DNA of 36,283 nt from positions 1-36,283 of the forward strand of contig JAKVAO010000021.1 in NCBI GenBank assembly GCA_022447685.1, written 5' to 3'. Shown here piece by piece: positions 7,187 to 16,429 of this stretch. Every line of letters begins with the position of its first letter. The first letter of the stretch is position 1. The DNA is from Candidatus Caenarcanales bacterium. Lineage in GTDB: Bacteria > Cyanobacteriota > Vampirovibrionia > LMEP-6097. A program made the position numbers and the translations under genes. The notes below the pieces were generated by a model, which ran no database searches, was not told where the DNA came from, and was given only the letters and a program-made list of their open reading frames with translations.

Positions 7187-8335
7187 ATGCTTAGAACTAA
7201 AAATTCAAAATATACAATCTCTAACCAAGAGTTTAAAACCCGCAGGGATAAGGTGCTTACTTATATCGAGAGTAGTGGACTTAAAGCTTTTGTTTTAAGC
7301 TCAGGCACTGAAAAAAATTACAGTAATGATGTTTATTATCCTTTCAGAGTTGATAGTAATTTTTACTATTTAACTGGTTTTACTGAATCTGAAGCTGTTT
7401 TGGTTTTGGAGCCTGGAGCAGAAAATCCGGTGAGGCTTTATATAAAGCAGGCTGATGAAAATATGATTATCTGGGAAGGTGAAAGAGCAACTATTGAATC
7501 ATCCAAAGAGACCTATGGCTTTGACGCTGTATACGATATTGAAGATTACGATGATAGCTTGGAGAAGAATCTTGAAAGTGATAATGAAGAGAAAATTCTT
7601 AAATTTATTCATTCACTAAGAGCCATTAAATCTAATGCTGAGTTAGATATCATGAGACGCTCCAATGAAATTGCGATACAAGCCCATTCAATGTTAGATA
7701 GCTTAATTGAAGTTGGAATCTATGAGTATGAACTGGAGGCACACTTGAATCGTGCTTTTAGATCTCAGGGAGCTAGTGGTTGGGCATATCCAGCTATAGT
7801 TGCAGCCGGTAAAAACTCTTGTATTCTCCACTATATCAAGAACGATCAGATTATTAATAAAGGTGATTTGGTTTTAGTTGATGCTGGAGCGGAGTTCAAC
7901 TATTATGCAAGTGATATTACTAGAGTTTATAGTCCTCAGAATTTATCTTCAGAGCAACAAGATATTTATGATTTAGTGTTGGGCTGCCAAAAGCAAGTTA
8001 TAGAGAAGATTTCTGAAGAATTACCAATGAAAGATCTTCAGGATTTAGCTGAAAAAGTTATAGCTGAAGGTCTTAAGCAATTAGGATACATTAAAGATAT
8101 TAATAATAAAGACGAGCTGAAGAAATATTTCATGCACGGTATTGGACATTCATTGGGGATAGATGTTCATGATCCGGGACTTGATAGAAAGAAAGATTTA
8201 CTAATGGAGAATATGGTTATAACCATTGAACCTGGAATCTATATCGCAGATAAAGCTATTGGTGTCAGAATTGAAGATAATGTAGTCGTCAAAAAGAACG
8301 GCTATGAGAACCTAACTGAAGGTCTTGCTAAGTAA
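7187..8335 (+). CDS. pepP: Xaa-Pro aminopeptidase (aminopeptidase P, M24B)
   Basis: This cytosolic dinuclear-metal peptidase removes an N-terminal residue preceding proline. From the ATG at 7187 the protein has 382 residues. An N-terminal AMP_N domain (FRVDSNFYYLTGF, about 53-65) is followed by the pita-bread catalytic domain. All five metal ligands can be placed by comparison with E. coli PepP: Asp232 (LVDAGAE), Asp243 (ASDITRVY), His321 (HGIGHSLGIDVHD), Glu348 (TIEPGIYI) and Glu363 (VRIEDN). His317 and His328 match the other conserved active-site histidines. A longer in-frame extension back to 7100 lies inside the preceding gene and has no family similarity, so the internal ATG is preferred. 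Confidence 0.92.
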   Translation: MLRTKNSKYTISNQEFKTRRDKVLTYIESSGLKAFVLSSGTEKNYSNDVYYPFRVDSNFYYLTGFTESEAVLVLEPGAENPVRLYIKQADENMIIWEGERATIESSKETYGFDAVYDIEDYDDSLEKNLESDNEEKILKFIHSLRAIKSNAELDIMRRSNEIAIQAHSMLDSLIEVGIYEYELEAHLNRAFRSQGASGWAYPAIVAAGKNSCILHYIKNDQIINKGDLVLVDAGAEFNYYASDITRVYSPQNLSSEQQDIYDLVLGCQKQVIEKISEELPMKDLQDLAEKVIAEGLKQLGYIKDINNKDELKKYFMHGIGHSLGIDVHDPGLDRKKDLLMENMVITIEPGIYIADKAIGVRIEDNVVVKKNGYENLTEGLAK

Positions 8336-8366
8336 CGCAGAAGTTGGAGTTATGCAGCGGTCTCTC

Positions 8367-9233
8367 TTAAGGTAGTAAGCCAATTGCGCCATGTTGGTCA
8401 TCACTAATTTGTGAAAGCATAGTACTTGCAGAATTGTTTTGAAGTTCTTTTTGGTAGTTACTAATAAATAAAATTGCTTTTTCGGAGTCGTAGTTATGAC
8501 TTTCAAAGTTTGTGCTCATTAACTTATCTAGTTCTTTATACTTCATAAGAAGTCTTTGTTTAGTGACTATGGCGTGTTTTTGCATTCTTATTAAGTTTTT
8601 AGTTACAGTTTCTAAATCTTGATGACTAAGTTTTTGTAAATTAGTTCTATTTAAAGCTTGGTTTAGACCAGTGTTTAAACTACCTTCAATTAATTCATTA
8701 TTAATAGAGAAATCAATACTACTTAGTTCAATACCTTTGTGCACAGGATTTCTAAAATCTATAATAATTTTTTCGTCATCTTGCAACAGGTTAATTTCTC
8801 TATAGAAACTACCATCTACTAGTAGTTCGTCTTGAAATTTAGTTTGAATTTTTATTTGTTCGAGACTATTGAGTAAAGCTTTGAATTCAGAATTTAAAAA
8901 GTTTTGATACTTTTCTTTAGAGTTTGAGAATGTCTCTTTCTTTAATTTAGTTGCTGTTTTTAGAATTTGACTTACTGAATCTATACTTGAAAGTACTGTA
9001 CTTACAATATTAATGGCTTCATCAATTTCTAATTGAATAGAGAAATACTTTTTCTTAGCAAGGCTTTCTTCTCTGATGCTGAGCTTAGCAGAATCACTAT
9101 CAGGATTATTGATGATAATTCCTGAGCCTAGCTTCGATAATGGTTTTTTAGATACTTTCATTAGTCTACCAGGTCTTGGTGAAAGTCTGTCTTCGTAGTG
9201 AATATCTAAATGTGTTTTAGTTAGACGTTCCAT
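8367..9233 (-). CDS. Divergent flagellin-like protein
   Basis: This 288-residue protein has the two conserved ends of bacterial flagellin, the secreted subunit of the flagellar filament. The N-terminal part has LSKLGSGIIINNPDSDSAKL (about 32-51), like the flagellin block LSSGlrINsaaDDaAgLaI. It is followed by a helix of the DEAINIVSTVLSSIDSV type and by a FQDELLVDG block (compare tFNG.kLLDG). The C-terminal part ends in NYDSEKAILFISNYQKELQ...SASTMLSQ and a final GAIGLL, like the flagellin D0 end (DaDmA.e...L...qi..qA..amLaqAn). Length matches minimal flagellins (about 270-290). The conserved Arg/Asn pattern is much degraded, so it may be a specialised or variant filament protein. No other flagellar gene is visible. 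A sigma-28-like promoter lies upstream. Confidence 0.78.
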   Translation of the reverse strand: MERLTKTHLDIHYEDRLSPRPGRLMKVSKKPLSKLGSGIIINNPDSDSAKLSIREESLAKKKYFSIQLEIDEAINIVSTVLSSIDSVSQILKTATKLKKETFSNSKEKYQNFLNSEFKALLNSLEQIKIQTKFQDELLVDGSFYREINLLQDDEKIIIDFRNPVHKGIELSSIDFSINNELIEGSLNTGLNQALNRTNLQKLSHQDLETVTKNLIRMQKHAIVTKQRLLMKYKELDKLMSTNFESHNYDSEKAILFISNYQKELQNNSASTMLSQISDDQHGAIGLLP

Positions 9234-9261
9234 CTTTTAGCCAATTTCCCTTCATAATTAA

Positions 9262-9288
9262 ATATCGGCTTTTTGTTCCAAATTCTTG
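9262..9288 (-). promoter_or_regulatory. Sigma-28 (FliA)-like promoter for the flagellin gene
   Basis: On the minus strand GCCGATAT (9262-9269) matches 7 of 8 positions of the FliA -10 consensus GCCGATAA. CAAGAATT (9281-9288) lies exactly 11 bases upstream and matches 4 of 8 positions of the -35 consensus TAAAGTTT. The site is about 29 bases before the flagellin ATG, and an AAGGGA element lies between them. The spacing and the downstream gene support it; the weak -35 half limits confidence. Confidence 0.5.
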
Positions 9289-9352
9289 AATATATCTTGC
9301 AAAATCATTTTTTTGGACTATTTAGAACTTATGATGGATAAAATAACCGCAG

Positions 9353-11359
9353 TTATTCTTGGCGTATGTGCGCATATACTAGAGGAGAACTAGGATTATC
9401 ATTGATTACCTCTAGATCAATATAATTTGTTTTACTGGGATCGTATGATCCAGATAATGTCACAAAGTATTCAGGGAAGAAGATATTGAAGTTGCCACTG
9501 ATTTCTAATATAATCTTATGGCTTTGCTCTAAATTCATTGCTGTAAATACGGTATCAGAGCTTATTGTTTTATTTAGAAAGCTATGGTTATCGGTAAAAT
9601 CAAGCTCTGAATTAGCGAGGCTAGCATTCAGTGTTGTATATTCGCTCTTTGAATCTAATAGATCTTTAAGCACTTTACCTTGATTTGCACTTAAAGGTTT
9701 GTCAGTATCCGTACTAGTAAGATTATCAACTATATTTGTTTTGAGAACTTTATCAGCAAGCTCTGTACTTAAATTATTTACTTCACTGATACTTCTATCA
9801 GGAAGTCTATTTGGGTCAATAGTTCCAGCCGTGACTTTACTAGTATCCAAGTCAGCACTGATTTTAGGATTTTCTATACTTGCATCTTTGATGTCAATAC
9901 TGGTTACACTTAAATCGATAATTTCGTTGGTACCAACGCTATTGTCTGTAACTATCTCGCTCACTGTGATTAAAGTTCCAGTAATTGGAAGAGTTAGGTC
10001 TGTATCTGCTTGTGAGATTAATTTGATATCATGTGCTCCACTTAATGTAAGGTTTTTATTAGTCACTTCATTCTTAAGCTGCAAGGCGCCAATGTCATCT
10101 GGAAGTCTATCTTGTGAGATTGTTCCTGAATTGAAATTGCTTGCATTTCTAAAATAAGAAGCTGGTAAATTATTTAGGTTTTGAGCATCTAAACTACCAA
10201 TTACATTTGGAGTATTGTTGAGGTTTGGAGGATTAGGGCTAGTATCGTCTAGTAGTATAAATCTTCTGATTCCATTTGTCGTGAAGTATAAGCCATTACC
10301 GGTAAATTCAAAAGAGCCATTAATAACTGGAGAGACTAGATTTGAATCTTGGAGTCTAATAGGGACTTGATTAGAGTCTTTATTTATATTTAGTTTGGCT
10401 TGGTCTAAATCTGAGGAATTAATGGCAGCATTAGCTGATCTATTTGCTCTAAGCACTGGGCTAGAATCATTGATAGCAAGGGAAAAGGTGTCGCTTGCAG
10501 CATCAAAGTTTAAGTCAGCGTGATCTACTCCTAAACCTATTCTCAGTGGATTAGTTGTTAAAACTGGACTTGAAAGAGTTTCTGGGACTAGGTTTACATT
10601 AACATTCTCATCAATAATAAACTTAGGTGCTGGTCTGATTTTTCGTCTTCTCATTTTTCCAGTTTGAACAGGAATTTGAATTCTAAACGCGCCATCACTT
10701 TCATTAATAACATTGGTTTGATTTGCTCTTCTTCTTCTAGACGACTCAAAGATTAATTTCTTGAATAGTAAAGATTCAACATTACATTCATCAAGACCAT
10801 CATTGTTACAAATATAGCCAGGTACAATCTCATTAGTTCCAGGACTGTTATTACTTAGGTTACTTGTGCCTGTACTGAAGCTTGATGTGCTGAGAGAGTT
10901 ATTAGCAACGAATTGACCACTACTACTAATAGTAGCTCTATAGAGAGTGAATAGAGATCCATTCGAATCATGAACCGCAAGATAAACTTGTCTATTGCCA
11001 GTTTTAGGAGTTAATTCTATAAGAATTCTTTGATCTCTAATGTTTCTTCTATAAGTTGGAAAGTCTACTTTGGTGTCTGAGACAATAATACTTTCACCAG
11101 TGAATTCGTCAATCTCATAAGCAAGTATTCTGTATGTTGGTGCATTGCTGATGTTTAGTGGTCTTGTATCAATGGTACAGAGAAGGTTGGCTTTTTCTTG
11201 ACTTAAGTTTTGATTTAAGTCATCTATGCTTACTTGAAAGTCAAGGCTGCAATTACCAGCAAGGCAGCTTAAATCAACTTTTCTAGAGGCAGCAGAGCCA
11301 GAATTAGTGCTGAGTAGGAGAATTATGAGAGTGATTAAAATTGAATTAAATAATTTCAT
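9353..11359 (-). CDS. Secreted protein with phage-tail-fibre-like modules (short paralogue)
   Basis: From the ATG at 11359 (good AGGAGAAA site, overlapping the stop codon of the gene before) this is 668 residues with a signal peptide (MKLFNSILITLIILLLSTNS, then GSA). The N-terminal region is beta-rich and contains paired cysteines (LSCLAGNCSLDF). The middle resembles phage or tail-spike structural repeats: LTLPITGTLIT, FNSGTISQDRLPD and STDTDKPLSANQGKVLKDLL. The protein aligns along its whole length with the upstream neighbour (11370-14243), including the end block NLEQSHKIILEISGNFNIFF against NLQQGHRAYLILQGEFNANF. It lacks that protein's extra C-terminal domain. The likely role is an exported or surface fibre-type protein; binding target unknown. 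Confidence 0.72.
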   Translation of the reverse strand: MKLFNSILITLIILLLSTNSGSAASRKVDLSCLAGNCSLDFQVSIDDLNQNLSQEKANLLCTIDTRPLNISNAPTYRILAYEIDEFTGESIIVSDTKVDFPTYRRNIRDQRILIELTPKTGNRQVYLAVHDSNGSLFTLYRATISSSGQFVANNSLSTSSFSTGTSNLSNNSPGTNEIVPGYICNNDGLDECNVESLLFKKLIFESSRRRRANQTNVINESDGAFRIQIPVQTGKMRRRKIRPAPKFIIDENVNVNLVPETLSSPVLTTNPLRIGLGVDHADLNFDAASDTFSLAINDSSPVLRANRSANAAINSSDLDQAKLNINKDSNQVPIRLQDSNLVSPVINGSFEFTGNGLYFTTNGIRRFILLDDTSPNPPNLNNTPNVIGSLDAQNLNNLPASYFRNASNFNSGTISQDRLPDDIGALQLKNEVTNKNLTLSGAHDIKLISQADTDLTLPITGTLITVSEIVTDNSVGTNEIIDLSVTSIDIKDASIENPKISADLDTSKVTAGTIDPNRLPDRSISEVNNLSTELADKVLKTNIVDNLTSTDTDKPLSANQGKVLKDLLDSKSEYTTLNASLANSELDFTDNHSFLNKTISSDTVFTAMNLEQSHKIILEISGNFNIFFPEYFVTLSGSYDPSKTNYIDLEVINDNPSSPLVYAHIRQE

Positions 11360-11369
11360 GTATTTTCTC

Positions 11370-14243
11370 CTAATATAAATTAAAGTAACCGTTAATCGAG
11401 CTTTCAATATCTTGTCTGAAAGTATCTGATAGAGAGCGATTGTATATTCTTATTTCTTGAATTTTTACTTCAGCATATGAATTGTTTTGATCAGATCTAC
11501 GACCAACTTTAAATGAATTATTACTAGCTGCTCCTCCAGCTGGAAGATTTGCGTCATTTACTTCGTTTGAATCCAAATACAGTTTACCTGTACCAATGAA
11601 ATTGCCTTCATCAAAGTTGTAATGTATTAAATATGATTCATTTGAGTTTAAGTTTGCACCTTGCTGCTTTTGTGCGCTAGAGCCATTCCATGCAGCTGGA
11701 TCAAGATCATTTTCAAGAAAAAGACCGCGTCCATTACCATTGGCGTTGTCACCTTGATGCATAATAAAGTTTTGACTCTCATCTTGGCTAGCTACAGTAC
11801 TTGCTACTACTGCAAGAATAGAGAAGCTTGGTGAGATTTGTAAATCTGCGTTAGCCAAAAAGTCATTTGCAAACTCAAGTGCAGCGATTGTATTGTCTGA
11901 GCTAATTAAGACTCCACTATTAACTATTTGAGCTTGTAAAGATGGACTACTCTGTTCAACATGATAGCCATTGAATGACTGATCAAACCATTTAGTCACA
12001 AAACCGTCATTGCCAGCTCCAACAAAGTTTAGTAATGAAGTCGTGTCTACATCACCTGAGCTTGTGAAATAAATATTGGCTTCAGCGTCATCGGAACTTC
12101 TACGAACCCGTAGGCATGGTCCATTGTAAGCAGTATTTACTTTTCTTACTGATAGTAAAAGATCTATTCTAGGTAAGTTGAAAATTTTCATATGAACAAG
12201 CTCAGAACTCGCTTGATCGTTAATTACATCTAATTGAATTACATTAATTGCTTCAGGGTTGTAAGTACCTTGTAATAAATTAAAGTAAGAAGGGAAATTG
12301 GCGTTGAATTCACCTTGGAGAATTAGGTAAGCTCTATGTCCTTGTTGAAGGTTAATTGCGGTGAAGGTTTCATTCTGGTCAATAGTTTTGGTGAAAACGC
12401 TGTGATATTCCTGGAAATCGATATCTGTACTTGAGAGATTCTGGTTTACAGTTCCAAAGCCGTTTCCAAGTAAATCAATTAAATCTTTTAAAACCTTTCC
12501 CTGATTTGCACTTAAAGCAGTATTAGTATTGGTTGAACTTAAATTATCTTCTATTCCAGTGATCTCTAATTTATCATTTAGTTCTGTTGTTAGATTCGTG
12601 ATATCACTTATATCTCTATTTGGAAGCCTTGCAATATCTACTGTTCCTATATTGATAATACTTGCATTTAAACTTGCAATTTTATCATTGGTGATAGAGT
12701 TATCGGAGAAGTCCTCGCTGAGAAGGTTATCGTCAATGATCTTGGCAGAGTCTATGCTATTTACTGGAATAGTAATTGGTAAGTCATTTGTTGTTGCTAA
12801 AGTTCCACTACTTGGTAAAGTAAGATTCACATCTGCTTGAGAAGTCATTAAGATATCATCTGCTCCAGTCAGAACCATTGATTTAGAAGTGTTTTCATTG
12901 AAAAGTCTTTCTATCTGTGTGATGGTCGGAAGATGATTTATGCTAATTGTTCCTGAGTTTAAGTTGCTTGCATTGGTGAAGAAACTTGAACTGTTGTTTC
13001 CTAAAGTGTTTGCGTTACCAGCGAGATTTGCTTTGACGTCTACATTTATACTATTTGGTGAGAATTGATTACTAGGATCTAGTACTATTAACTCTCTGAC
13101 TCCATTTGCTGTAAAGTAAAGATTGTTATTACTGTATTCAAATGAACCATTTCTTGGAGGATTGGATATAGGAGAATTATTGAGTTTAATACTTGGCTTA
13201 TTAGTCTCGGTTCCACGTTCTAAATCTAGGGCAGCTAAGTGATTAGTATTATCAAAACCAATGGAGTTATTTTTGAAACTTAGATTTGCAGCTGAATTGT
13301 TGATTGAAAGTTCTAGTTCATCATTTACTGGGTCAATAGAAAAGTTACTTGCATCTCCTGAAACACCAATATTCAATTCATCAACTTGAGATATAGAAAC
13401 TGGTTGATTGTTAACTAGACTTGGGTCTGGATTTACATTGGGATCATCTGCACTTATAAATTCATCTTTTTTTACAGATGAGATTCTTTTGGATCTCAGT
13501 CTTCGTGAAGCAACAACAGGAACTCTTAATTTAATTGTTCCATCTTCTTCTTTGAGAAGTGTCATCTGTCTAGCTTCTTGGATTGTGCTAGCTTCAACTG
13601 AAAAATTATGAAAGAAAAGTTCTTCTAAATTACAATCTGAAAAACTATCATCTGGGCAGGTTCTGGTTTCAAGGATATTGGAAGCTAAGTTAAAGCCAGT
13701 ACTTGAAGGTACTAGACCAGATAAATTTTGACCGTAGATAATACCTTGTGTGTTTTGGGTGCTTGAGTTGATATTTCCAAAACCATTTAAAGTTGTTCTA
13801 TAAGTTGAAGATAAATCACCGTTGTTTTTGTAGATATCAAGTGAGAAAACTTTTGTTCCGATAAATTCAGGAATATCAATGATTACCAAAGAATTTCTTA
13901 GTTTGGATCTTTTTCCTGGGAATTTGATGTTTAGGGACGATATTATATTCACTCCAGAAGAGGTGTTTTCATAGACAAAAATTCTAAAATGATCAGAATC
14001 AACACTATTTACTCTAAGTGGTCTTAAATCTAATCTAATTCTGAAACCTGGGTAAGCTTCTGGAAAAACCTTGCTGATATCATTGTCGTTTATTCTTAAA
14101 TTTAGGTTGCAAGCACCACTTTGGCATTGAACTGGGACAAAAGCAGCTTTAGCTTGATTAAAATTATTGGTGATAAGAGCTAGGAAAATAAAAACAAGTA
14201 ACTTGATTAAAGATCTATTAACTTTCTTAATGCTTAAGGTCAA
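11370..14243 (-). CDS. Large secreted protein: fibre-like modules plus arabinofuranosidase/lectin-like C-terminus
   Basis: This 957-residue protein starts at a TTG (14243) behind a strong AGGGGGAA site; the signal peptide directly after it (hydrophobic core LLVFIFLALIT, ending QAKAAF) supports that start. Residues up to about 690 parallel the downstream paralogue, with the motifs LTLPSSGTLATTNDL and ALSANQGKVLKDLIDLL typical of phage tail-fibre modules. From about 692 comes a region like the arabinofuranosidase B family: SVRKVNTAYNGPCLRVRRSSDDAE, GDVDTTSLLNFVGAGNDGFV and WFDQSFNGYHVEQ. It is followed by a laminin-G/concanavalin-like beta sandwich (about 800-957, with KLYLDSNEV and EVKIQEIRIYNRSLSD). 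This suggests carbohydrate binding at the cell surface. Catalytic activity cannot be judged by eye. It is the first gene of a two-gene unit; the paralogue starts 10 bases later. Confidence 0.75.
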   Translation of the reverse strand: MTLSIKKVNRSLIKLLVFIFLALITNNFNQAKAAFVPVQCQSGACNLNLRINDNDISKVFPEAYPGFRIRLDLRPLRVNSVDSDHFRIFVYENTSSGVNIISSLNIKFPGKRSKLRNSLVIIDIPEFIGTKVFSLDIYKNNGDLSSTYRTTLNGFGNINSSTQNTQGIIYGQNLSGLVPSSTGFNLASNILETRTCPDDSFSDCNLEELFFHNFSVEASTIQEARQMTLLKEEDGTIKLRVPVVASRRLRSKRISSVKKDEFISADDPNVNPDPSLVNNQPVSISQVDELNIGVSGDASNFSIDPVNDELELSINNSAANLSFKNNSIGFDNTNHLAALDLERGTETNKPSIKLNNSPISNPPRNGSFEYSNNNLYFTANGVRELIVLDPSNQFSPNSINVDVKANLAGNANTLGNNSSSFFTNASNLNSGTISINHLPTITQIERLFNENTSKSMVLTGADDILMTSQADVNLTLPSSGTLATTNDLPITIPVNSIDSAKIIDDNLLSEDFSDNSITNDKIASLNASIINIGTVDIARLPNRDISDITNLTTELNDKLEITGIEDNLSSTNTNTALSANQGKVLKDLIDLLGNGFGTVNQNLSSTDIDFQEYHSVFTKTIDQNETFTAINLQQGHRAYLILQGEFNANFPSYFNLLQGTYNPEAINVIQLDVINDQASSELVHMKIFNLPRIDLLLSVRKVNTAYNGPCLRVRRSSDDAEANIYFTSSGDVDTTSLLNFVGAGNDGFVTKWFDQSFNGYHVEQSSPSLQAQIVNSGVLISSDNTIAALEFANDFLANADLQISPSFSILAVVASTVASQDESQNFIMHQGDNANGNGRGLFLENDLDPAAWNGSSAQKQQGANLNSNESYLIHYNFDEGNFIGTGKLYLDSNEVNDANLPAGGAASNNSFKVGRRSDQNNSYAEVKIQEIRIYNRSLSDTFRQDIESSINGYFNLY

Positions 14244-14411
14244 GATTTATTCCCCCTAGGTGCTTATTTTTCTAAAGATGTCCCTAAAAACTATATTTTT
14301 TAGAGTTTTCTTAATCAAAAATATATATTATCATATTCCAAGAGTATTATCTAACTTTTGGAACCATCGCCACTTACAAGTGGGATCTTATTTTGAAATT
14401 TATAGTAAATT

Positions 14412-15242
14412 TTAGCCTTTTATTTGAACTCTATAGCCTGCAAATTTTCTTATATTTATAACCCCTGTATCAAAGATTAGATACTGACCTTTAATACCCA
14501 GTAATGTCCCTGATACTATTGGATTTTTGTCAAAATTGTGGCTTTTTATTTTTTGAGGATATTCTTCCACTGGATATTCAATATTGGTAATTTCATCATC
14601 ACTTTCTTCGATTTTTATCTCAGCTATAGCTGCAATTTCTCTAGCTCTCTCTAAAATTTCTTGTTTTTGCTGGATTAAGTCACATGGTTCTGCTTCATTT
14701 TTGAGCATTTTACGCCAATTTGTCTTATCTGCAAATGATTTTGCGATTTCAGATTCAATTATTCCAGCATCTTTTCTTCTATTTACTTTAAGAACTTTGA
14801 TGGCTTGACTTGCTCCTTGGTCTATCCATCTATGAGGGAGATTTACTGCTCTGGTGATACCAATTTTTATGCCACTGGTTAGAGATAGATATACATAATG
14901 ATCTGTATTGCAATTCTTCTCTGCAAAATCATTATCCCTACATGTTCCTTCTTCAAAATGACACAATTCTGGTTTGACTATGCAGATATCGCATTCAGCT
15001 AATTTCTGAAAGCAGGGGAAACAATAACCTTGATTGAAGGTTTTAGTTACTCGTCTTTGGCAGCTAATGCAGTTTATATCGCCGGTGAATTCAAGTTCAA
15101 GTGATGAACCAATAAAATTATTCATATTGACGATTTCATCACTTTTGGTGTTTAAGTGGTCATCAATAACTTTCAAACTATAGCTTGCAAGATTCTGTGA
15201 ATCTAATTTATTGGACATCTTGCGTAGAGAAATTGTATTCAT
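14412..15242 (-). CDS. DUF2797 family protein
   Basis: This 276-residue cytosolic protein carries the DUF2797 signature. A cysteine-rich, probably zinc-binding region (CISCQRRVTKTFNQGYC FPC, then CDICIVKPELCHFEEGTCRD, about 58-103) is followed by HYVYLSLTSGIKIGITR (about 116-132). That block resembles the GIY-YIG nuclease-like core, and RWIDQGA follows. The family's function is not established. The ATG at 15242 has no clear ribosome site, and an ATG at 15218 is an alternative. The gene is divergent from the LivK-like lipoprotein, with 38 bases between the starts. Confidence 0.85.
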   Translation of the reverse strand: MNTISLRKMSNKLDSQNLASYSLKVIDDHLNTKSDEIVNMNNFIGSSLELEFTGDINCISCQRRVTKTFNQGYCFPCFQKLAECDICIVKPELCHFEEGTCRDNDFAEKNCNTDHYVYLSLTSGIKIGITRAVNLPHRWIDQGASQAIKVLKVNRRKDAGIIESEIAKSFADKTNWRKMLKNEAEPCDLIQQKQEILERAREIAAIAEIKIEESDDEITNIEYPVEEYPQKIKSHNFDKNPIVSGTLLGIKGQYLIFDTGVINIRKFAGYRVQIKG

Positions 15243-15260
15243 TTGTTTAGTTACTATACT
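15233..15260 (+). promoter_or_regulatory. Possible sigma-70 promoter of the LivK-like gene
   Basis: TTGTAT (15233-15238) and TATACT (15255-15260) are separated by 16 bases. A second overlapping TATACT lies at 15260-15265. The predicted transcript would start about 14 bases before the ATG at 15281 and include its AGAAG ribosome site. The call rests on sequence match only. Confidence 0.4.
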
Positions 15261-15280
15261 ATACTAAGAGTAGAAGATTT

Positions 15281-16429
15281 ATGAACAAAGTCACCAAGTT
15301 TTTAGCTATTTTTATCTTTTCAGTTATGTTTCTAGCTTCGTGCTCCAAGACTGAGAAAGACGCAGTTTCATCTGAGCATTTCAAAAGTGAAATTACTTTA
15401 GATTCTACTACTGTAGAAGGAAAGCATTATATTGCTATTGCAGCGCCGCTTACTGGTCCTTATCAAGCATTAGGTAAAACTATAGTTGAAGGTGCTCAGC
15501 TTGCACTTGAAGAATTTAATGATCTTGCTAAAGATCAAAGTGAGAAGGTTGGCTTTGTGATTCTAGATGATGGCGGAATAGTTATTGAGGCGCTTGAAAG
15601 AGCGAAGATTGCTATTGCTCAGAATGTTTTAGGTGTTATTGGTCATTTGAATTCTCAGGTATCAATAGAGGCTTCTAAAAAATACTTTTCTGCTAAAATC
15701 CCACAGATTTCTCCAGCTTCAACTCATCCTAAATTCACTGAGAGACCAGATTATAGAGGTTATGTCTATAGAACTATTGGTACAGACAGGCAGCTTGGTG
15801 AGGCAGCAGCTAATATGGTTTTGAATAACTCAAATTACAAGAGAGTTGCTGTACTTTATAATGATAAGCCTTATGGTGTTTCTGTTTCTTCTGAGTTTGT
15901 TAGAAGGCTTGCTCCAGATAAATCTAGAGAAGTAGTTTTCTATGAAGCGATTCCAGTTCGTACTGAAGATCATAGTTTTACAGCGAGGAAGGTTGCTAAA
16001 GCACAACCTGACTTGATTTTCTTTGTTGGTGAATATAATGATGCTGGTTATTTATTGAAAGATCTAAGAGAGCAGTTAGATAATGGTTTCCAATTCTTAG
16101 CTGCAGAAGGAGTTCATAATCAATCATTTATAGAAATTGCAGGTAATGCTGCAGAAGGGAGTTTGATACTTGGTGCTCCATTACCGAGTCAAGAGATTAT
16201 TCTTAACTACCAAAAGCGTTTCAAAAAAGATCTTGCTGGTTATGCTTCTACTAGTTATAAAGCTACTAAGATAATGCTTCAGGCGATGAAAGCAGCTAAG
16301 TTTGAGAATGGTGAAATGGTTGCAAAGCAGCTGCTACAAGAGAAAGTATTTGATCTGAATGGAGATCTGGTAGACCCTTCTTTTACTTTGTATAAGGTTT
16401 CGGGTAAGACTTTTATTTCTGTTAATTAA
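15281..16429 (+). CDS. Branched-chain amino acid-type ABC substrate-binding lipoprotein (LivK-like)
   Basis: This 382-residue protein starts with a lipoprotein signal (FLAIFIFSVMFLASC, lipid-modified Cys21). The mature part resembles periplasmic binding proteins of type I (LivK/urea/amide family): HYIAIAAPLTGPYQALGKTIVEGAQLALEEFN, then VIGHLNSQVSIEA, ISPASTHPKFTER, YRTIGTDRQLGEAAANMV and the RVAVLYNDKPYG hinge region. It would bind a small substrate, probably an amino acid or similar, at the outer face of the inner membrane. No permease or ATPase genes are adjacent, so the transporter partner and substrate are unknown. The start has an AGAAG element and a plausible sigma-70 promoter. Confidence 0.88.
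   Translation: MNKVTKFLAIFIFSVMFLASCSKTEKDAVSSEHFKSEITLDSTTVEGKHYIAIAAPLTGPYQALGKTIVEGAQLALEEFNDLAKDQSEKVGFVILDDGGIVIEALERAKIAIAQNVLGVIGHLNSQVSIEASKKYFSAKIPQISPASTHPKFTERPDYRGYVYRTIGTDRQLGEAAANMVLNNSNYKRVAVLYNDKPYGVSVSSEFVRRLAPDKSREVVFYEAIPVRTEDHSFTARKVAKAQPDLIFFVGEYNDAGYLLKDLREQLDNGFQFLAAEGVHNQSFIEIAGNAAEGSLILGAPLPSQEIILNYQKRFKKDLAGYASTSYKATKIMLQAMKAAKFENGEMVAKQLLQEKVFDLNGDLVDPSFTLYKVSGKTFISVN

Noticed and set aside
9486..10157. Plus-strand open frames opposite the fibre-like genes
   Set aside because: They are hydrophobic, serine/leucine-rich mirror translations of the minus-strand genes, without ribosome sites.
14350..14400. CCACTT-AC-AAGTGG palindrome downstream of the DUF2797 gene as terminator
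   Set aside because: In the direction of the DUF2797 gene no U-run follows, and nothing on the plus strand needs terminating there.
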